Origin: Fereydounia khargensis
Taxonomy: Eukaryota; Basidiomycota; Ustilaginomycetes; Urocystidales; Fereydouniaceae
Direction: 5' to 3'
Assembly: GCA_026413255.1 (NCBI GenBank)
Contig: JAOCZO010000022.1
Location: forward strand, 124,001 to 188,000
Length of the DNA stretch: 64,000 nt
The notes under the pieces were generated by a model. It ran no database searches and had not been told where the DNA came from. It was given only the letters and a program-made list of their open reading frames with translations. Every line of letters starts with the position of its first letter. The first letter of the stretch is position 1. Made by a program: the position numbers and the translations under genes. Shown here piece after piece: positions 57,764 through 64,000 of the stretch.

Positions 57764-58162
57764 GAAGCTGCCCCCGCCCCTGTCTTTTTGTTCCCCAATC
57801 GTGCTTACGTACCATGTATGAAGGCATGAACGTCATGAGCATGGAGCGAGGCACACGCACTTGCACATTGACAGAGGGTGACGCTGGCATGGCAGACGGT
57901 GATGAGTTGATTGGTTTGAGAAATGAAAAATGATAAAATGATTACTTTACTGGAACAAGTGGCTAGAGCCTGTCATGCATTATAGGAAGGCGGTCAAAAT
58001 GATCAAGAACGGCTACTGGGGCAGCATGTAGAAGTCGATCCTTGCCATGAGAGTGATAGAAGACGAAGATGATGGGAACTATTGCGTGTTTGTGAATGAA
58101 AATTTATGCTGGTGGTTGTTGGGTAGCTCAATTAGGCCGAGAGGATGGCGCAAAACTTTGTC
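57764..58162. other. Intergenic region after 5S rRNA
   Basis: About 400 bases including the 3' flank of the secreted-protein gene. Nothing else is supported. Confidence 0.5.
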
Positions 58163-58666
58163 TCACTCGTCGTCCGAGGAGTGAAGATGAGAACGCTTGC
58201 TGCCGGACTTCTTCTTCTTAGGCTTGATGACGACGGTGTCGGTGTAGCCGACGATATCGGGCTTGCTGAGGGAAGTGACGATGATTTCGTACTTTCCAGG
58301 AACAGCGTCGTCGGGTACGTTCCACCAGAATCGGCCGCAGGTAGTTCCCTTGAGGCCCATGTTGTCACAGGCGTCGCTATGGTGCAAACCCGAGGTGGAC
58401 TTGGTGAGACGGTAGGTGGGGAGGCCCGTGGTGCCTTCCTGGGGCGCCAGCTCGATCTTGACGTTACCCTTGGGGGCCGCGAGCCAGTTGACGTAGACGC
58501 GGTCGCCTCGGTGCCAGATGACCTTGCACTGGTAGTGGTCGCACGAGGGATAGTTGACGTAGAGAGGCTTACCCCGAGGGTCATCGTTAGACGCCTGTCC
58601 GGCGACGCTGAGTGCCAGCGAGGCAATAGTGGCTGCCAGCAGCGAGAATGTGCGGAGAAGAACCAT
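58163..58666 (-). CDS. Small secreted protein, 167 residues, Ig-like/Kre9-like domain possible
   Basis: One exon. I start at MVLLRTFSLLAATIASLAL, a clear signal peptide with cleavage near SVAGQ; upstream in-frame codons would hide it. The mature part has four cysteines (SCDHYQC, DAC and TTC), DRVYVNWLAAPKGNVKIELAP, and WWNVPDDAVPGKYEIIVTSL. The beta-strand pattern with W-x-VP-...-G-x-Y-x-I is like Kre9/Knh1-type N-terminal domains of fungal wall proteins, but I am not sure. The tail is unusual: a lysine cluster (KPKKKKSGSKR) followed by an acidic end (HSSDDE). No GPI signal is seen. The role could be in the wall or outside the cell. Confidence 0.82.
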   Translation of the reverse strand: MVLLRTFSLLAATIASLALSVAGQASNDDPRGKPLYVNYPSCDHYQCKVIWHRGDRVYVNWLAAPKGNVKIELAPQEGTTGLPTYRLTKSTSGLHHSDACDNMGLKGTTCGRFWWNVPDDAVPGKYEIIVTSLSKPDIVGYTDTVVIKPKKKKSGSKRSHLHSSDDE

Positions 58667-59896
58667 TGCGACCTTGTTGGGCGGAAAAGGAATGTGAGAG
58701 TGTCTAGAGGAGGGGGTGAGAATAAACAAACGAGTGTGAATGATGGAAGAGAAGGGAAGGATCGATCAAATGAAAGGGTGGAAGGTAGGCAATGATCTTG
58801 TTCGATGAATGCTCAGGTGCTGTAGCAGGAATGAAGGGGAACAGGGGCTGCTTCTGCAGTCACCCCACCTTGCCGTTGCATAAGGACTGCGAGTGATTGC
58901 CGTGTCGTGGGTCCAATATTAGCAGCATTAGGCGTAGCACAGCACGACCGAGCGTGACTGACAACTGGGAAGGGGGAGAGGAGAGAACAAAGGGATTTCC
59001 GGCGCAGCAGTTGACCGGAGGTGCAAGTGCGTCAAGTTGCCGTCGGCCTGCAGCACCAGTACATGATACGGGTCAGGTCAAGTGTCAGACAAGCAGGACT
59101 TGTTCTCGTTTAGCCTAGCAGCCTTTGTACGTCTCGGCTAACGGTCATATCACTTGTCGAAATTGGATTCTACGAGCAAAAAGTCCCCGGCTTTGCGCAG
59201 GGACCAAGACGGGAAAAGGAGCCAGCATGCTTCCAGCGCTACACATTCGTATCATGGTTCTCCCTTTGTTTGTGATTGAAGCTGCGAAGGTTCCTGTTAC
59301 ACGCCTTGGTTGCATTGTTTGTCCCCCGAGTCGTAGTTCGCTGAACCCCGCCGGCTGACGCAGGCGCAGGCGTTAGCCGAGCCGCACATGCACTGTCGAT
59401 CGGAATACCGCGACGCCACCCACCCACCTTAGGGACTGTGCTCTGTCTATCGGCCGAATGTCCAAAGTGAGCCCTACTGCGACCGCATCAGACCATGTTC
59501 ATCACATCAGCTGGGACCGTGCGAGAGGGCTCATGAGTCTTGGCAAGGGGCATGGCCGAGCGGAGTACCAGATGGAAGGGAGAGAAAATGGACAGACCGC
59601 GATGCAGGATGCAAGCCTGACTGGTTGCAGGCGCGCCGGCGGCCTACGGTAGCCAGCTACTCAGCAAATGATCATTTCTTTCGAGACCATAAGATCTTTC
59701 AGTGCGATGCAGTGATGCTCATAGCATGACACTTCTACAGCGACACATAATGGGTCTTGCCGCTCAGTCAACTTCTTTTGTCCCTATTTTTTTCTTATTT
59801 TTTTTTTTCCCCCGATCTTTTCTTTCTTCCAAGGTGGAAACCGAACGACACACAAATTTGACAGCAAACGAATTGCATTATTCTCCGACGATTTTT
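58667..59896. other. Intergenic region upstream of the secreted-protein gene
   Basis: 1.23 kb with the secreted-protein promoter and the BCP1 3' flank. A T-rich run lies at 59788-59811. No gene is supported. Confidence 0.5.
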
Positions 59897-61039
59897 CTAG
59901 ACAGGGACAAGGTCCTGCTCGTTCTGAGTCAAGACATCGGCGAGCTTGTCGTATGGCACTGCAGCAATACGTCCGAAGAGCGGCGCTTCAAAGCTATCTG
60001 CTGCATCCGCTGGTGGAGGGAAGCGGAAGGTGTGGGTGTGTGATGCATACTAAAGAGAGTCACAATGAGGATGATCGAGTCAGTAAGAGCAAATTTGCGC
60101 GTGCGCAAGGCATAATCACTCACCTTGGTAATGGCCTTGTCTTCAGGATGGAACAGTCCAAGTTCGTCCTGATCCGCGCCAGAGACACCGGTGCCCTGGG
60201 CAATGTCGCGGACCTTTTGGGCATCCTTCTTGGCACCCTGCTTCTTGGCCTCTCGTCGCGCAAGCTTGGCCTTCCTTCTTCGTGCACCAGCAAGTCCAGT
60301 GGCCTCATCGTCGTCATCCTCGTCCATCGCCTCATCATCGGAGAAAGCATCCGCTGAGAAGACTCGGGAGAAGAAGAGCAAGTGAGACGGCTTGGTGGGG
60401 ACAGGGTTCTGTGAGTAGAGAGACATGTCAGTGAAAGATATCAGCGAAAGAAAGTATGCAAGGACTGACCTTGGAGCTGCGTGCCTGTTCAAGTTCCTCG
60501 TTGAGCATGCGGTAAAGAGGTGGTGCTACCTGAGGGGGCATGTTGACCATTCGCTCATGGAGCACCACTGCTACCGGTGGCGCGGTTGAAGCGGACGAAG
60601 AGGCGCTCTTAATGAGCTGGTGGAGGTCTTTTGCGCTGGGAGACTTGGCGAGTACTTCGAGCAGGTACTTGGTGAGAGACGCTGCGGCCGGGGATTCGCT
60701 GGAGCTAGAGCCATTGATCTCGAGAGCACTGACAAAGGCATAAGGGTCCTGGTCCTCGTCGCCCTCGACTTTGATAGTGGTACCGACACCCTCGGACGAA
60801 GATAGCTTGATGACATGGTCCGCTAGGCCACTGATGTCCAGCTTAGTGGCATGGGTGTAGAAGAGCTGCTGGATGAGTCGCTTGAGAGCGTGGAAATCAA
60901 TCTCCTCCGGCGCTCGAAAGTCAAAGTTGACGTTGATAAAGTCAGGTTCGCTCTCATCCGAGTCGTAGTCGTCGACTGGTTCGTCAGACTCGGCTTTCCG
61001 CTTGGGGGCTTGTGGCTTGGCAGGTTCGTTGGCGGCCAT
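59897..61039 (-). CDS. BCP1: Bcp1/BCCIP family protein
   Basis: Three exons, 60470-61039, 60124-60408 and 59897-60049, give 335 residues. An acidic N-terminus (PKRKAESDEPVDDYDSDESEPDFINVNFDF) leads to the family core: EEIDFHALKRLIQQLFYTHA, then ISGLADHVIK, TTIKVEGDEDQDPYAFVSALE, VVLHERMVNMPPQVAPPLYRML, and, after intron 1, KPSHLLFFSRVF. The last exon carries FRFPPPADAADSFEAPLFGRIAAVP. In yeast Bcp1 is a nuclear chaperone of ribosomal protein uL14 (Rpl23) and helps export; human BCCIP binds BRCA2. A charged insert (DEDDDDEATGLAGARRRKAKLARREAKKQ, broken here only for reading) separates the two parts. Confidence 0.95.
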
Positions 61040-61765
61040 GGCGTTGATTGATGATGGATGGTGAGCAGCTTTTGTCTGACCTGCTTGCCAACTGGGACAA
61101 TGTGGAGTTCGGACGCACTGATCCCAAAAAAATTCTTCCTCTCTTTGTTCTAGCGTCACCTTGCTTTCCGGCCGGGAAGTTTCTGTCGGCTGTCTCCCTT
61201 TTCGGTACCGGTTGTGCGTCATTGGAACAGAAGGTTGGCTGGCGAAATGAGGGTGGCTCGCACCCAGAGCGCCCGGCCCGCCCGGCACACGCGGTCAGGC
61301 CTGCCAGAGGGTGAGAACTCGTTCAGGGAAAATTACACACTGACGGGGCCCCCGCAACCCTGCACCAAGCCAAGCCAAGCAAAGGCCAGCTCTCTCAGTC
61401 TCGCCCAGCCCGGCCTAGCCTAACGCACGATCCAAGTCCACAAGGCCCAGGAAGCAGTGAACAGGCAAACTCCGCACCCCGAACCGAGTGGATCAAAGCT
61501 GCAACGCAACGACCCACACACACACACGCACACATAGACACACATCCGCGTAGGCAGAGGCAGCACTTTCATTCATTCATTTCATTCACACTCTCCCGCA
61601 TACACAGATCGGAGCCAAAGCTTGCCCTCCACCATATCATCACTGCTGCTTTAGATAGCACCCCTCATATCTACCCTCTTCTCTTCCTTCAGCGCATTCA
61701 CTCAATCCAAGCAAAGCGAGACAGCATCCACTTTTCCACCATTGAGGCAAGCACAGCTTCGCAAT
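61040..61765. promoter_or_regulatory. Divergent promoter region, BCP1 / Ser-rich protein gene
   Basis: 726 bases between two divergent starts, with a CA-dinucleotide run near 61515-61545. The leader before 61766 is pyrimidine-rich. No gene is seen. Confidence 0.5.
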
Positions 61766-63294
61766 ATGGCTGGCGTTCCAGGTAAGCTTCACTCGAGCTC
61801 TCTTTGCACCTCAGCTCGTGACAATCCTCAGATGCTTACGACCTGCTTCTGCTCCCTCTCAGTCTCCAAAGATGAAATGATCCCCGCTCCAGCATTGGAA
61901 AGGGACGACTCTTCTGCTCGCAGATATGCAAAAACCTCACACCTCGCCAAGCGAGACGACAGCTTCGAGCAGCAGCTCAACGGAATGACTGCTGCCGAGC
62001 GAGAAGAGGCGCTCAAGGCCGCCGCCAACGAAGAAGTCGATTCAAGCTCCGAGTTTAGAAGAGCTCGTGCTCTGACCGCCGACAACCTTGGCCGCATCCC
62101 TGATGCCGACCAGCTCGCCCCAGGAATCCGCCTTCCTGGGCAAATCGTCAACCCGCACGGCACCGACACTGACATTGACGTTCAAACCTCCTCTGACGCC
62201 GATGGTCCTGCCAACAGCCACGAGACTGGTCATACCAGCGTCGGTGCCTTTGGCGAAGGTGGCGCCTCAGTCCGTGAGTGATCCTTCGTGCTTTACTTTT
62301 CTCTTCAATCAATATCTGACGGGCACTGCCCCGATACCTTCGCCTGCCAATCATAGCGGGCGTTCCACCAGAGCTGGATCCCAGGACATCGGCATTCCGA
62401 CCACACAGCCCAGGAGCAGCTTCTGTCTTCTCTGTTGCCGTGCAACCTCCCGGATCTCCCAAGGCCTCCATGATTGATGCCTCAGAGCCTGCTAGCCCCT
62501 TCGTCGACAGCCTTTCAACCCGTGACCGAGTCTCTCAACAATACAACAGTACGCCTGCTACTGCCGGTTCTTCTTACTCTGCATCAGCGAGAGGCAGCTC
62601 GCCTCCGCTCTCCACCGGCTATCCTGCTGTTGACAACTTCAGTGGCCGACTTGGTCCCGGGCCCAGTCTGCTCAGTCGCACAGTGGCAAGTGTAGCTCCT
62701 TCTGAGGCAGGAAGCGTGAGCTCGAGCGGCACGGGAGGCGCTCAAGGCAGCACAGGTACTGCCGACGATCAAGAACTAGCGATTCGTGCAGCGTACATCG
62801 AGAGACAACGCATGCGCGAGCGCGAGATCATGGGCGGCGAGGCCGGCATTGGTGGAACCCCCCTGGCCTTCCCGCCCGGCCTTTCAACACGCATGGGCGC
62901 CACCTCACGTGCTGGAAGCACGGTCGCAACGATCGGCACATCATCCCCGCCGCACTCGTTGGACGGAAGCGAGATTCCGGATGGCGTTGCTTCGCCGTCC
63001 AGGAGGGGCTCAGTCGACAGCACTGAAACGCTGGGCAGCGTACGGGCTCCTCCAAGCGTGCAGGGCTTTGAGCTTGGAAGCGGCATCGAGAGCCGCAGGA
63101 TGAGCCGTGGTGGCAGTTCGATCGGCTTTGGAGACTCTGCGGACGTGCCTGGCAGGCGAGGATCTGAAGGTGGACTGGTGGCGCAAGCAATGGACGAGGA
63201 CCAGGAGATGGCACCGCTCCACGAAGTAAGGGACAGCGAGGACCATGTCATGCAGGATTCCGCTGCTGAAACGATGGCCAAGCTTGCGCACTGA
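61766..63294 (+). CDS. Unrecognised Ser-rich protein, 454 residues
   Basis: Three exons, 61766-61781, 61863-62273 and 62357-63294, join in frame through GT-AG introns. The N-terminal 70 residues are charged and look most conserved in style: ERDDSSARRYAKTSHLAKRD, then FEQQLNGMTAAEREEALKAA. The rest is rich in Ser, Gly and Pro. A helix of about 15 residues, LAIRAAYIERQRMREREI, lies near residue 280. Three basophilic kinase-type sites follow (SRRGSVDS, SRRMSRGGS, GRRGSEGG). The C-terminus is acidic. No membrane segment, signal peptide or known domain is visible. I do not recognise the family; a phosphorylated regulatory role is inference. Confidence 0.8.
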
Positions 63295-63520
63295 ATACAT
63301 AGTTGAAAAGGTCGACTCAGCACCTTGGGGAGCAGAGATATTTGGAGAATCGTCCCATTTGTTTCGGATCTTGATCACCAGTCGGCGTCCACTCTTCAAT
63401 CCCGTTTTACCTTTGCATTTGCGATCTGGTTTGGTTCGATTTCGGTTCCAGTCATGGTCATGCCTCTACAATACAATGTCCGCACAGCGATGCGGGCTCT
63501 TCTTTGCACTGGGTTACGGT

Positions 63521-64000
63521 TTACTTTGTGGTTGTGCTACTTGCTTCAGATTTGGATGTCGATGGCTTCTCTTCTGGCACAGCGACGGGTAGGGCGGTCA
63601 AGGCAGCGCGAGGCTTGTTGGAAGTTGCTTTGGACAGCAGGGAGAGGCCAATGTTCCAGAGAATGCCCACGGCCGACACGAATGGAACACGATACCTGGA
63701 TAGGTGGAGACGGGAACGAAACTTAGGCCGGAGAGGCAAGTCAAAATGGGCTGGGACAAGACTACTCACTTCAAGGGCATGTAGCGAAAGTTGATGACCT
63801 GAACCAGGGGCCAAACCTGCCAGTTTGCAAGCAGGGCAGAGATGTACATCTGCAACAGTACACGTCCAACATGTGTCAGTATCGCGGATACGAACGAGCA
63901 TCGCGTATGAATGGGACCTACTTCATCAAACTTATCCTTGGTACCCTCTATGCTTCTCCGTTCCATAAGGCCCATTGCGCCGGTGAAGAGGGCCAGACCG
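63521..64000 (-). CDS. SYM1: Sym1/Mpv17/PMP22 family membrane protein, partial (C-terminal part)
   Basis: The last three exons are visible: 63922 to beyond 64000, 63770-63849 and 63521-63695. They give about 111 residues, with the N-terminus outside the window. The family's C-terminal signature reads FTGAMGLMERRS, then MYISALLANWQVWPLVQVINFRYMPLKYRVPFVSAVGILWNIGLSLLS split over two introns. The W-x-x-WPLVQ...INF..MPL..RVPF...V...WN pattern is that of Mpv17/Sym1 inner mitochondrial and PMP22-type peroxisomal proteins. A polar tail (EKPSTSKSEASSTTTK) ends the protein. Which organelle it serves cannot be told from this part. Confidence 0.9.

Overview
The window is 64 kb of nuclear DNA from a fungus. 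Most genes carry short GT-AG introns, genes sit on both strands with small gaps, and no operons are visible. A lone 5S rRNA gene lies between protein genes. HMG-CoA reductase with a sterol-sensing domain, ESCRT-II Vps36, Smc5/6 Nse3 and a Cps3-like CCCH protein all point to fungi. The GC-rich, C-ending codon use and the protein character suggest a basidiomycete. A smut relative (Ustilaginomycotina) is plausible but cannot be proved from the window alone.

Layout. 1-6 kb: a partial RNA polymerase II CTD phosphatase (RTR1/RPAP2), acyl-CoA-binding protein, a SWI/SNF subunit with a SWIB domain, and a MEMO1 protein. 6.7-11 kb: ribosomal protein uS3 and an Stm1-like ribosome-binding protein. 11.7-13.6 kb: three short Myb/SANT-like genes that share intron positions, apparently a local family. 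13.8-19.5 kb: a Yih1/IMPACT homologue and a large protein joining leucine-rich repeats to two CCCH fingers. 20.9-30.5 kb: Nse3, an unrecognised Ser-rich protein, citrate synthase with a peroxisomal-type C-terminus, and Vps36. 31-45 kb: Clu1/Tif31, HMG-CoA reductase, a PITH-domain protein, and the GTPase Rbg1/DRG1. 45-50.6 kb: a small MAPR haem-binding-type protein, pyridoxamine-phosphate oxidase, and a 1020-residue secreted subtilase. 50.6-54.5 kb: the largest stretch without a supported gene. 54.5-64 kb: divergent ribosomal protein genes uS11 and eL38, a 5S rRNA gene, a small secreted protein, Bcp1, an unrecognised Ser-rich protein, and a partial Sym1/Mpv17 protein.

Many genes serve translation or ribosomes: uS3, uS11, eL38, 5S rRNA, Stm1, Rbg1, Clu1/Tif31, Yih1, and Bcp1 (whose family chaperones uL14). 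The uS3 promoter and the uS11/eL38 divergent promoter share a two-part sequence module preceded by a CACGTG box. That module and the three-gene SANT family are the most interesting signals. I saw no transposon, virus-like element, CRISPR array or tRNA gene. Simple repeats are short and lie outside exons.
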